From: Chroococcidiopsis thermalis PCC 7203
Lineage (GTDB): Bacteria > Cyanobacteriota > Cyanobacteriia > Cyanobacteriales > Chroococcidiopsidaceae
Reading direction: 5' to 3'
DNA length: 64,000 bases
NCBI RefSeq assembly: GCF_000317125.1
Contig: NC_019695.1
Span: 3,336,336-3,400,335 of the forward strand
Notes under the pieces: model-generated
The model's input: the letters and a program-made list of their open reading frames with translations, nothing else
What the model was told of the DNA's origin: nothing
Database searches by the model: none
Shown here: positions 18,175 through 26,775 of the stretch, in pieces
Layout: each line of letters opens with the position of its first letter
How positions within the stretch are numbered: the stretch's first letter is position 1
Made by a program: the position numbers and the translations under genes

Positions 18175-19305
18175 TCATCCCCATAACCTACGTCTAGGAG
18201 ATCCATTCAAGCGATCGTGAGTATCAGATAATAATTGCGGAATATCTAATTGTTCGGGACAGCGCGGTAGACAATCACCACACTGAGTACATTTATTTGC
18301 TTTCATGCCAGGAAACCAGTGTCCAGCATTTTCAAACATTTGATAACGATATTTGCCGTACTCCTGCATATTGTATGCAATAGTCAGATTTCGCAGGCGC
18401 AAAACTTCGGGAATATTAATTTTTTCAGGGCAAGGCAAACATTTGTAGCATTGACTACAGCGATCGCTCGCTAAAGTTGTAGCAGCATGAGTTTCTAAGC
18501 GCTGTAATACTTTAATTTCTGCATCAGTTAGAGGTGTGTCACAGTCAGCGACTTGTAAAGGGACGTTTAACTCTTCTGGGGTGGCTGCACCGATGCTGAG
18601 GGTAGTAATACGGCGATCGCTTAGTAAAAAGCGATAATTGAGTTCTAATGGGGAAAAAGGCTGGCACAAGTCTTTAAGCTTCTCTGGTGGAGTGTATAAG
18701 AGTCCTCCCTTATCCGCAGGAGAGATAATAAATACACCCATATCTTTAGTATGGGCGAGTTCTATTGCTGGGGCATGACGTTGAAAAAAGTAGTAATAAT
18801 GTAGGTTGACAAATTCAAATAGATCGGTCGCGATCGCTGCTAGTATTACATCTAAAGATGCGTGAGTGGAAAAACCAACGTGTCTTACCCGTCCATCAGC
18901 AACAGCTTCCCGTACTGCTTGCATACAACCATTTGGTTGTTGTACGAGATCGAGATGTTCCCAAGTGTTTATTCCGTGAATTGCCAAGCAATCTAAGTAA
19001 TCGAGTCCAATACGTTCTAAAGATTCATCAATATAACAATGCATTGAGTCTGCATCTGTCGTAGGGGGAATTTTGGTTGTGATGTAAAGTTGGGAACGGG
19101 GGACAGGCAAACCTTTTTTGAGTGCTGCACCGAGATATAATTCGCTGTCACCATAGCCTCTAGCTGTTTCGATGTGATTGATTCCTAGTGCAACTGCGCG
19201 ATCGATTGTTTTATAGGCATTTTCCTCCGAAGCCAAGTAACGCATCGTGCCTAACGAAAACACCGAAAGATTGAGATTTGTTTTGCCAAATCGTCGGTAG
19301 TGCAT
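18175..19305 (-). CDS. Aldo/keto reductase with C-terminal 4Fe-4S motifs
   Basis: 376 residues. The AKR barrel spans about 1-270: MHYRRFGKTNLNLSVFSLG start, IETARGYGDSE (Tyr present; the usual Asp is Glu), YITTKIPP (Lys) and CLAIHGINTW (His). The C-terminal 100 residues have two ferredoxin-like Cys clusters, CSQCYKCLPCPEKI and CTQCGDCLPRCPEQL, so an Fe-S reductase of the cyanobacterial AKR group. Substrate unknown. The start at 19305 fits family N-termini better than the ATG at 19329, which lies inside a CRISPR repeat. The CRISPR array ends 18 nt upstream on the same strand, so its own promoter would have to lie within the array or read-through would serve it. Confidence 0.85.
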   Translation of the reverse strand: MHYRRFGKTNLNLSVFSLGTMRYLASEENAYKTIDRAVALGINHIETARGYGDSELYLGAALKKGLPVPRSQLYITTKIPPTTDADSMHCYIDESLERIGLDYLDCLAIHGINTWEHLDLVQQPNGCMQAVREAVADGRVRHVGFSTHASLDVILAAIATDLFEFVNLHYYYFFQRHAPAIELAHTKDMGVFIISPADKGGLLYTPPEKLKDLCQPFSPLELNYRFLLSDRRITTLSIGAATPEELNVPLQVADCDTPLTDAEIKVLQRLETHAATTLASDRCSQCYKCLPCPEKINIPEVLRLRNLTIAYNMQEYGKYRYQMFENAGHWFPGMKANKCTQCGDCLPRCPEQLDIPQLLSDTHDRLNGSPRRRLWG

Positions 19306-19323
19306 TGGTTCAGTCTGTACTAG

Positions 19324-19726
19324 GTTCAATCCCTAATGGGAGACAACTAAATTTCAACCATAGCGCAGCAGGCGATCTTATTCCAACACTTCCGAAAAAA
19401 AAGTCAATTCCTAATAGGGAGATCGTTAAATTTCAACATGCACGGTGTAGCCTGTTCTTTTGGTTTCATTGTGGTTTCAATCCCTAATAGGGAGGCAATT
19501 AAATTTCAACGCGATCTAGCTATCTTGGTATCTGCAATTAATCGTGTTTCAATCCCTAATAGGGCGTTAATTGAATTTCAACAATCAGCTCAGTCTCTTC
19601 TCTAATCTGCAACCCGGTTTCAATCCCTAATAGGGCGTTAATTGAATTTCAACTATTCGAGCCATTAATCGAGTAGTAGGAAATCGCAAGTTTCAATCCC
19701 TAATAGGGCGTTAATTGAATTTCAAC
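19324..19726 (-). CRISPR. CRISPR array, leader-distal block (6 repeats, 5 spacers)
   Basis: Repeats at 19324-19358, 19401-19437, 19474-19510, 19546-19582, 19617-19653 and 19690-19726. The three outermost copies are degenerate (for example AGGGAGATCGTTAAATTT), while the three inner ones share TTAATTGAATTTCAAC, one base different from the main block. Degeneration towards 19324 marks the trailer end. Read on the minus strand the repeat ends in ATTGAAAC, the usual crRNA 5' handle, so crRNAs are made from right to left. Spacers are 35-42 nt. This block is separated from the main array by a toxin-antitoxin cassette. Confidence 0.95.
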
Positions 19727-19793
19727 GCAGTTGATTGCACGGCTGTATTGGCTCCAGGGGTTTTGCACTTTCTGGTCTAGTTATCATGCTGTC

Positions 19794-20093
19794 TCACTCA
19801 TAATGCGTCCACATTCTCACAACTCTCACGATTCGTTGTTTCTCTAGCACTTCATAGACTAGGCGATGCTGGATATTAATTCGTCGGGAATAGTAACCTG
19901 CTAAATCCCCCCCCAATTTCTCGTAGGGTGGGGGGTTTTGGTAAGGATTCTCTGCAAACACTGCTAGCAATTGCTCTGCTTTTGGCTTCAGTCCAGCAGA
20001 CGCTAGTTTTTGAGCGTCCTTTTGAGCTTGTTTGGAGTAAATCAGTTGCCACCCGCTGCTCACTACTCGCTTACCACTCCAGCTTGGTTGCAC
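19794..20093 (-). CDS. YoeB/Txe-type toxin (mRNA interferase)
   Basis: Up to 99 residues. The RelE/YoeB fold pattern is visible: WQLIYSKQAQKDAQKLASAG, KAEQLLAVFAENPYQNPPPY, EKLGGDLAGYYSRRINIQHR and LVYEVLEKQRIVRVVRMWTHYE at the end, the last two holding the family's catalytic Arg/His and the YoeB-type C-terminal His-Tyr. YoeB toxins cut mRNA on the ribosome. The ATG at 20093 overlaps the antitoxin gene by 23 nt, as common in such pairs; a start nearer SSGWQLIYSK would also be possible. The gene sits inside a CRISPR array and points in the same direction as crRNA transcription. Confidence 0.88.
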   Translation of the reverse strand: MQPSWSGKRVVSSGWQLIYSKQAQKDAQKLASAGLKPKAEQLLAVFAENPYQNPPPYEKLGGDLAGYYSRRINIQHRLVYEVLEKQRIVRVVRMWTHYE

Positions 20094-20313
20094 TCTCTTC
20101 GATTGGCTCTTTACGGGCTTCCAGGATTGATTCTTTCATCCCTGGAATTGACATCAGGTATAGCGTTTCTTGAATGGCAGTCCAGTCTTCTAGGGAAACT
20201 AGCACGGCGCTGTGGTGCTGTCCTTTGATTGTGACTGGCTGGTGAGATTCTGCTGTTTGGTCAATTAGCTTGTAAAGGTTGTCTCGCGCTTCTGTGGCTG
20301 AAAAGATGTTCAT
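20071..20313 (-). CDS. Phd/YefM-type antitoxin
   Basis: 80 residues from the ATG at 20313; the upstream ATG at 20340 would add a non-conserved MYNVIPTCN. The start MNIFSATEARDNLYKLIDQ and SHQPVTIKGQHHSAVLVSLEDW are diagnostic of the YefM/Phd fold, followed by a flexible acidic C-terminal part that would wrap the toxin. It represses its own promoter with the toxin in related systems. Two copies of TGATGCCTC(G/A)TCA lie upstream as likely operators. Toxin gene overlap is 23 nt. Confidence 0.9.
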   Translation of the reverse strand: MNIFSATEARDNLYKLIDQTAESHQPVTIKGQHHSAVLVSLEDWTAIQETLYLMSIPGMKESILEARKEPIEESATKLEW

Positions 20314-20398
20314 GTTACACGTCGGGATAACGTTGTACATTCATTCTATTCGGATGTCGAGCGAGCTGTTTTTCCTGTTGGGAAAGTAGTATAGGAGC

Positions 20399-20452
20399 TG
20401 ATGCCTCGTCAAACTCAGTATTTCTCTACTGTAAGGCTTTGATGCCTCATCA
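20399..20452. promoter_or_regulatory. Twin operator-like repeats upstream of the toxin-antitoxin pair
   Basis: TGATGCCTCGTCA (20399-20411) and TGATGCCTCATCA (20440-20452) are direct repeats 41 bp apart; each is itself a dyad (TGATG...CATCA). TATACT on the minus strand (20393-20388) is a possible -10. YefM-type antitoxins bind such dyads, so these are likely autoregulatory operators. A related dyad, TGTTGCCTCAGCA, occurs in the leader-proximal CRISPR spacer at 24564-24576. Confidence 0.55.
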
Positions 20453-20466
20453 CTGACTCATCACTT

Positions 20467-23400
20467 ATTTCAATCCCTAATAGGGTGTTAATTAAATTTC
20501 AACGGCGACGTAGACATCCAAGATCTACTATTAGCAAAGTTTCAATCCCTAATAGGGCGTTAATTAAATTTCAACCTTTTACCTTGACTTTTCTCGTTGT
20601 CGCTTCCATCAGTTAAGTTTCAATCCCTAATAGGGCGTTAATTAAATTTCAACCGCTTTATCTCTCTCTCTTTGCAATTGGCGCATTTCGTTTCAATCCC
20701 TAATAGGGCGTTAATTAAATTTCAACATTCAACTTCCCATTGGTTTGCTATCTATGTTCTTGTTTCAATCCCTAATAGGGCGTTAATTAAATTTCAACAC
20801 AACGAATTCAAGCATAGACTCGATCATGTCATGTTTCAATCCCTAATAGGGCGTTAATTAAATTTCAACCCTTAGAAATCCGCATTAACCGCTTTATCAA
20901 GCGCGTTTCAATCCCTAATAGGGCGTTAATTAAATTTCAACTTAAGGTTAATCTCAAAATTAAAAACTAGCTGCTTTTGTTTCAATCCCTAATAGGGCGT
21001 TAATTAAATTTCAACATAGCCATTCGTACACCCATCGCACCAAGAACTACGTTTCAATCCCTAATAGGGCGTTAATTAAATTTCAACCTGGATTTACACA
21101 ACGCGATCGCTCAAAATTCACATGTTTCAATCCCTAATAGGGCGTTAATTAAATTTCAACCAGAATTAGCCGCAATCTCGCGATAGCGGGAACGACTGTT
21201 TCAATCCCTAATAGGGCGTTAATTAAATTTCAACATTGGGACAGGTGAGCAAACCTGGGACGTTTTCGATGTTTCAATCCCTAATAGGGCGTTAATTAAA
21301 TTTCAACTTCTCGGCTCTAATTCTTGAACCCACTGCTGAATACGTTTCAATCCCTAATAGGGCGTTAATTAAATTTCAACAGGCAAGTATAGGGGGCTTC
21401 TTTAAAAAGTCCTAGTTTCAATCCCTAATAGGGCGTTAATTAAATTTCAACGCACCAGGACGCTAACAGCAGCACCTTCCTTGTTTCAATCCCTAATAGG
21501 GCGTTAATTAAATTTCAACAAAAACGATTCTTGTCTGCTAGTACCTAATGCTCTAAACTGTTTCAATCCCTAATAGGGCGTTAATTAAATTTCAACTCTC
21601 GCCCTAATTCACAATAACCGCAATAAAAACAGTTTCAATCCCTAATAGGGCGTTAATTAAATTTCAACGGTCAACCACCCAGCACTCCCAGCCGTCGTAA
21701 TCTGGTTTCAATCCCTAATAGGGCGTTAATTAAATTTCAACTTTCACCGCAGGGTACATTGCAAAAATGAATCAAATAGTTTCAATCCCTAATAGGGCGT
21801 TAATTAAATTTCAACCCCTAGTAGCTAATCCCCTATCTCCAACTCCACTCACACCGTTTCAATCCCTAATAGGGCGTTAATTAAATTTCAACTCTAATAA
21901 TAATTTCCTTTAATGATGCGATTTCCTTGTTTCAATCCCTAATAGGGCGTTAATTAAATTTCAACTTCCCGGTAGCAGTGGCTGTATTGTCCTTAGGTTT
22001 CAATCCCTAATAGGGCGTTAATTAAATTTCAACCTCAATCCTTGGTGCTGAAACTTGGGCGGGAACGTTTCAATCCCTAATAGGGCGTTAATTAAATTTC
22101 AACCAGCCATTATTTATCTCTCTAGTTATTGTCTACGTTGAGTTTCAATCCCTAATAGGGCGTTAATTAAATTTCAACTCGCGCCGCGACCGCTGCGATC
22201 ATATTTTTTCCCCCGTTTCAATCCCTAATAGGGCGTTAATTAAATTTCAACTTTAGCAGCATTTTCGTCTCGCCCGTTCACTGTTTGTTTCAATCCCTAA
22301 TAGGGCGTTAATTAAATTTCAACGCCCTGGGGGAGTCAATCGCGGGAGTGTATAAGCGTTTCAATCCCTAATAGGGCGTTAATTAAATTTCAACCTCATT
22401 GCTTTTCTACTCAAAAAAATCTAAGGAGTTTCTTACAATGCGTTTCAATCCCTAATAGGGCGTTAATTAAATTTCAACCGGCTAAATAGCCTTGCTGAAC
22501 GGGTTTTCGCTTGTTTCAATCCCTAATAGGGCGTTAATTAAATTTCAACGCTGTAGAATTAGCCACTACATTACCAGCAGCATCAAGGTTTCAATCCCTA
22601 ATAGGGCGTTAATTAAATTTCAACTCTAGTAGGAATTGCAGCTTTCTTAGACAGATATTTCGTTTCAATCCCTAATAGGGCGTTAATTAAATTTCAACCC
22701 AACCGAGTCCCAACCGAGCGATCGATGAAGTCAATCGCGCCAAGTTTCAATCCCTAATAGGGCGTTAATTAAATTTCAACTCCCCTCGTAGGTACGTTAT
22801 ATGCATGCAGCTAGCGAGTTTCAATCCCTAATAGGGCGTTAATTAAATTTCAACATCGCCTTCCATCTCCACCACCGCTTTCAAATGCTGTTTCAATCCC
22901 TAATAGGGCGTTAATTAAATTTCAACTTTGCATTCTTCCTACTTCAGTTTATGCCTCTATTCGTTTCAATCCCTAATAGGGCGTTAATTAAATTTCAACT
23001 GTTTTGTAAGACGTTGCATACATATTATTAAATCTGTTTCAATCCCTAATAGGGCGTTAATTAAATTTCAACAAAGAAACTGGTTCGAGCTTTAGCAGAT
23101 ATCAGCCGTTTCAATCCCTAATAGGGCGTTAATTAAATTTCAACGCAGCTCACCAGAAAGAGCATTAGCAGCATCACGGATATGTTTCAATCCCTAATAG
23201 GGCGTTAATTAAATTTCAACTACCAATGTAGCCGCCAGTTCCAGCACCCAAAACAAGTTTCAATCCCTAATAGGGCGTTAATTAAATTTCAACCTGTCCT
23301 TCGCTCGTTTTAGCCATGTGGGAATTTGTTTCAATCCCTAATAGGGCGTTAATTAAATTTCAACCTGAAATTCCTCAAGGTGTGCGAGATTCTTTTGGGT

Positions 23401-24613
23401 TTCAGTTTCAATCCCTAATAGGGCGTTAATTAAATTTCAACTTCTAGCTTATCTGGAGTTTTAGGAGAATTCCTAGTTTCAATCCCTAATAGGGCGTTAA
23501 TTAAATTTCAACGCGATTAGTAGTCCGTCTTTCGCTGCCCGTAGCTGTTTCAATCCCTAATAGGGCGTTAATTAAATTTCAACGTCATGTTTCCTGGCTC
23601 TCCGATAATGTCTGAAAGCGTTTCAATCCCTAATAGGGCGTTAATTAAATTTCAACTAAAACGCGATCGCTCCCCCTACTCCCTACCAATGTTTCAATCC
23701 CTAATAGGGCGTTAATTAAATTTCAACTTCGCGAATTATCTTATTCGCAATCTTTTTGTTGTTTCAATCCCTAATAGGGCGTTAATTAAATTTCAACTGG
23801 TAAAAGCTGTCATATTCTCGGGTTAAAGTATCAGTACTAGTTTCAATCCCTAATAGGGCGTTAATTAAATTTCAACCATCAGCAAGTCTTAGCCCTAATT
23901 CGCCTGGTTTGTTTCAATCCCTAATAGGGCGTTAATTAAATTTCAACCGCAGAACTAGCAATTACAGAGTGTGTTGAATAATGTTTCAATCCCTAATAGG
24001 GCGTTAATTAAATTTCAACTTCTTCCACGCCTTTATAGATTTACAGCACCACACACTAATAAAAGTTTCAATCCCTAATAGGGCGTTAATTAAATTTCAA
24101 CCTGTTGCCGGTCAAATTATCGCAGTTAGGTACTGGAGTTTCAATCCCTAATAGGGCGTTAATTAAATTTCAACTTGAAGGCGTTTGCGGATGGTTGCAA
24201 CTACGTTAATCAGTTTCAATCCCTAATAGGGCGTTAATTAAATTTCAACATTCGGATCGAACTCAAACTCGCCCACATAGGTATAGTTTCAATCCCTAAT
24301 AGGGCGTTAATTAAATTTCAACTTCCTTTGGTTTTCTTGGGTGGTTTGTCGCACTTCAGAGGGTTTCAATCCCTAATAGGGCGTTAATTAAATTTCAACG
24401 AGCAGCCGTTCGTACAGCTCGATAGCAGTTTCCTGTTTCAATCCCTAATAGGGCGTTAATTAAATTTCAACGGAGAATTAGAGGCAGATCCACGCTTCCG
24501 CTATGTTTCAATCCCTAATAGGGCGTTAATTAAATTTCAACGGGAGAAGAGTAGTATAGGTGCTGTTGCCTCAGCAGTTTCAATCCCTAATAGGGCGTTA
24601 ATTAAATTTCAAC
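20467..24613 (-). CRISPR. Main CRISPR array (57 repeats, 56 spacers)
   Basis: The 37-nt repeat starts GTTTCAATCCCTAATAGGG and ends CGTTAATTAAATTTCAAC. By hand count 57 copies lie between 20467 and 24613, almost all identical; only the first (20467-20503) has two changes. Spacers average about 36 nt, with a few of 45-47 nt. On the minus strand the repeat contains CCCTATTAGGG, able to form a short hairpin for Cas6, and ends in ATTGAAAC. Perfect copies continue to the right end next to cas2, so the leader is on the right and the newest spacer is 24542-24576. Confidence 0.99.
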
Positions 24614-24825
24614 GGCGGGAGCCTGAAAACTAAGCCATATTTAGTTTTCAAGGTTCGAGAGCGCGGATAAAGCAATAATAGCATCACAAAAGCTGGTTCA
24701 TGCAAGGTACAAATTGTGAAAACCTAGACGTAGCAAGGAGCGCGGTGGGTCATCAGCTATTATTCCTGTAAACTACTGTATCGCGCCGATCGCCAGCATT
24801 TTTTTCAAACTCTCTGTACCAACAC
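24614..24825 (-). promoter_or_regulatory. Probable CRISPR leader
   Basis: 212 nt without a gene between the last repeat and the cas2 stop codon. The array and cas2 point the same way, so the pre-crRNA promoter should lie here. TGAAAACTAA (24624-24633) and TTAGTTTTCA (24641-24650) form a perfect 10-bp inverted repeat with a 7-nt loop starting 11 nt from the first repeat, a position used by integration-host factors or Cas1-Cas2 anchoring sites in other systems. Confidence 0.7.
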
Positions 24826-25113
24826 CTACCCATCCGCGCATTCAGCAAAGAAAATAGTGTCATCATAAACTGGTTCACCACCAATACGCTCAACTTTACC
24901 AAAACAGCAGGCGCATAGAAAATAAAATCGAATACTATCAGTATCCGGCTTAATTAACTTATTTAAACGCCAACGTAATTTAGCATATTGAGTATCGCTC
25001 AACTGGCATTCAAACACGCTGTACTGCACCCATTGCCCGTAAGACTTAAGAACGTTATGGATTTTGGTACGGCGCTTATCTTCGGAGATATCGTAAGAAA
25101 TAACAACATTCAT
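24826..25113 (-). CDS. cas2: CRISPR adaptation endonuclease Cas2
   Basis: 95 residues, usual length. The ferredoxin-like fold start MNVVISYDISEDKRRTKIHN includes the conserved Asp of YDIS, and VQYSVFECQLSDTQYAKLRW is the second family motif; the ending FFAECADG is typical of cyanobacterial forms. It is the structural partner of Cas1 in spacer integration. It is the last gene of the cas operon, 21 nt behind cas1 and 212 nt before the array. Confidence 0.97.
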   Translation of the reverse strand: MNVVISYDISEDKRRTKIHNVLKSYGQWVQYSVFECQLSDTQYAKLRWRLNKLIKPDTDSIRFYFLCACCFGKVERIGGEPVYDDTIFFAECADG

Positions 25114-25134
25114 GGTGATTTTCTCCCCTCACGC

Positions 25135-26139
25135 CTACTTCAAAATCAACGGTGGATATTTCTCACTTTCACCCATTAAGTATTTCGCTAGTAACCGTGC
25201 TTGTAGTTCAAATGCTTCTTGGTAACTACATTTACGTCCTAGAACTGGGTGCTTGAACTCAGACTGCTTCTTCTGCGCGTATAAGCGCAAGAATGTTTTT
25301 CGCCCTTCCGCAGTCAGAGATACCGCATGACTTAACGGTTCCGTCACAAATTCTGCGGGTGTCAAAAGTCGCTTATTCAAGGCAGATAACACGACTGCAT
25401 CTACTATCAAGGGACGAAACTCTTCCATTAAATCCAATGCTAGCGCTGGTCTACCATAACGTTCGCAGTGGAGATATCCTAAATATGGATCGAACCCAAC
25501 AATATCGATCGCCCCTTGAATATCATGCCGTAATAATGAATAGCCAAAGCTGAGTAAAGAATTAACTGGGTCAGTCGGCGGACGGCGGCTGCGCGTGGTA
25601 AAAGTAAATTCTGTAGCCCGAATCAGTTGATGGAAGCAGTTAAAATAAGCCGCACTACCAGCACCCTCCAAACCGCGCAGCGAGTTAATACTGTTAGTCG
25701 TGTCAATCGGTGCGATCGCCTGCTCTAAACGTGTAATATATGCTGATAAATCTAAGTCTGGAAATTCCCGTTGGCGACGGATAAGTAGATTTCGGTAGTT
25801 TTTTAGCTTACCGCGCACAAAACCTTGAACTACATGAATTGCTTGAACTGACTCACCAGCTGCTTGCCATTGTGCCTTGCGAACAAAAATGTTTTTACTA
25901 ACTTCTGGCTCCAATCTACCTAAATAACGACCTGTTTCTGTCAGAAAAGTCAGAGGTATATGGCGTTCGAGTAGTTCGGAAATCGCCGCTGGTGAAACGG
26001 TAGCACGTCCCATAACTACAACACCATCTATTTTAATTAACGGCACATCTAAAATTGTTTTTTTATCAAATCTGACATGAAGACGTTCATCTGCTTTGCC
26101 AATAAAAGCATCTTCTTGAGTGATATAAACCGTACCCAT
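25135..26139 (-). CDS. cas1: CRISPR integrase Cas1
   Basis: 334 residues, full length. It integrates new spacers at the leader end. The metal-binding triad is visible: Glu in RGLEGAGSAAYF (about 157), His in GYLHCERYGRP (about 222) and Glu/Asp in ALDLMEEFRPLI (about 237). The N-terminal beta-sandwich begins MGTVYITQEDAFIGKADERL. Located between cas4 (42 nt) and cas2 (21 nt). Confidence 0.98.
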   Translation of the reverse strand: MGTVYITQEDAFIGKADERLHVRFDKKTILDVPLIKIDGVVVMGRATVSPAAISELLERHIPLTFLTETGRYLGRLEPEVSKNIFVRKAQWQAAGESVQAIHVVQGFVRGKLKNYRNLLIRRQREFPDLDLSAYITRLEQAIAPIDTTNSINSLRGLEGAGSAAYFNCFHQLIRATEFTFTTRSRRPPTDPVNSLLSFGYSLLRHDIQGAIDIVGFDPYLGYLHCERYGRPALALDLMEEFRPLIVDAVVLSALNKRLLTPAEFVTEPLSHAVSLTAEGRKTFLRLYAQKKQSEFKHPVLGRKCSYQEAFELQARLLAKYLMGESEKYPPLILK

Positions 26140-26181
26140 AATTGCATTTGTAGTCGATAAGTTACATCAATACAACTAAAC

Positions 26182-26775
26182 TTACTTGGCTTCTTGATAG
26201 CGTCCGATCTTATCTACAGCACCAGGCAAGCAGCGTGAAAATAAGCTACATCCATCACAGCGTTTTGTTTTAATAGCCTTTGGTATCTCTCCTGTCATTA
26301 GCAATGTTTGAACGGCTTGAATAGTTGCGATCGCACTTTGACGCAATTGGTTAGTAATTTCTACTAGTTGACGTTGGTGCGAATGAGCATAGTAAATATA
26401 GCCATTACTAATACATTGTCCAGTCATTTCTTCTAAACACAAAGCTTGGGCGCAAACTTGTAGTTCGTCGTTATCCCATTCTCCTTTACGTCCTCGCTTG
26501 TATTCCACTGGATACCATTGACCGTTTTCTACTTCAATTAAATCAGCCTTTCCAATTAATTTGTATCGTTCGGACTTCAGCCAAATTGCTCGAATTTGCC
26601 GAGTTTCTTCTCGACTTCCTTCTCCTAACGTATGAACGCGATCGTGTAAACTCGTTCCTTCAATTGTGTATTGGTTATCGATAAATTCCCCTACACAAAA
26701 CATTCGCCAGCAGCGGTGCGGACAGTAGGCATATTGATTTAATGCAGCGATAGGAATGTAATCAAGATCGTCCAT
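26182..26775 (-). CDS. cas4: CRISPR-associated exonuclease Cas4
   Basis: 197 residues. A RecB-like nuclease with an Fe-S cluster. Seen: the N-terminal Cys pattern YAYCPHRCWRMF, the nuclease motif GKADLIEVENGQWYPVEYKRG (Asp and the ExK pair), and the C-terminal Cys set KRCDGCSLFSRCLP. Cas4 trims prespacers and selects them by PAM, so acquired spacers should have a defined PAM. The start overlaps the end of cas6 by 14 nt. Confidence 0.96.
   Translation of the reverse strand: MDDLDYIPIAALNQYAYCPHRCWRMFCVGEFIDNQYTIEGTSLHDRVHTLGEGSREETRQIRAIWLKSERYKLIGKADLIEVENGQWYPVEYKRGRKGEWDNDELQVCAQALCLEEMTGQCISNGYIYYAHSHQRQLVEITNQLRQSAIATIQAVQTLLMTGEIPKAIKTKRCDGCSLFSRCLPGAVDKIGRYQEAK

Noticed and set aside
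19727-20466. Classical CreTA module (small RNA antitoxin plus tiny toxin RNA)
   Set aside because: The pair here is a protein antitoxin and protein toxin, and no mini-repeat flanked guide is seen next to the toxin; only the leader-proximal spacer match recalls CreTA.
20672-20857. 61-residue frame in the CRISPR array
   Set aside because: It is a translation of repeats and spacers (SIPNRALIKFQH repeated).
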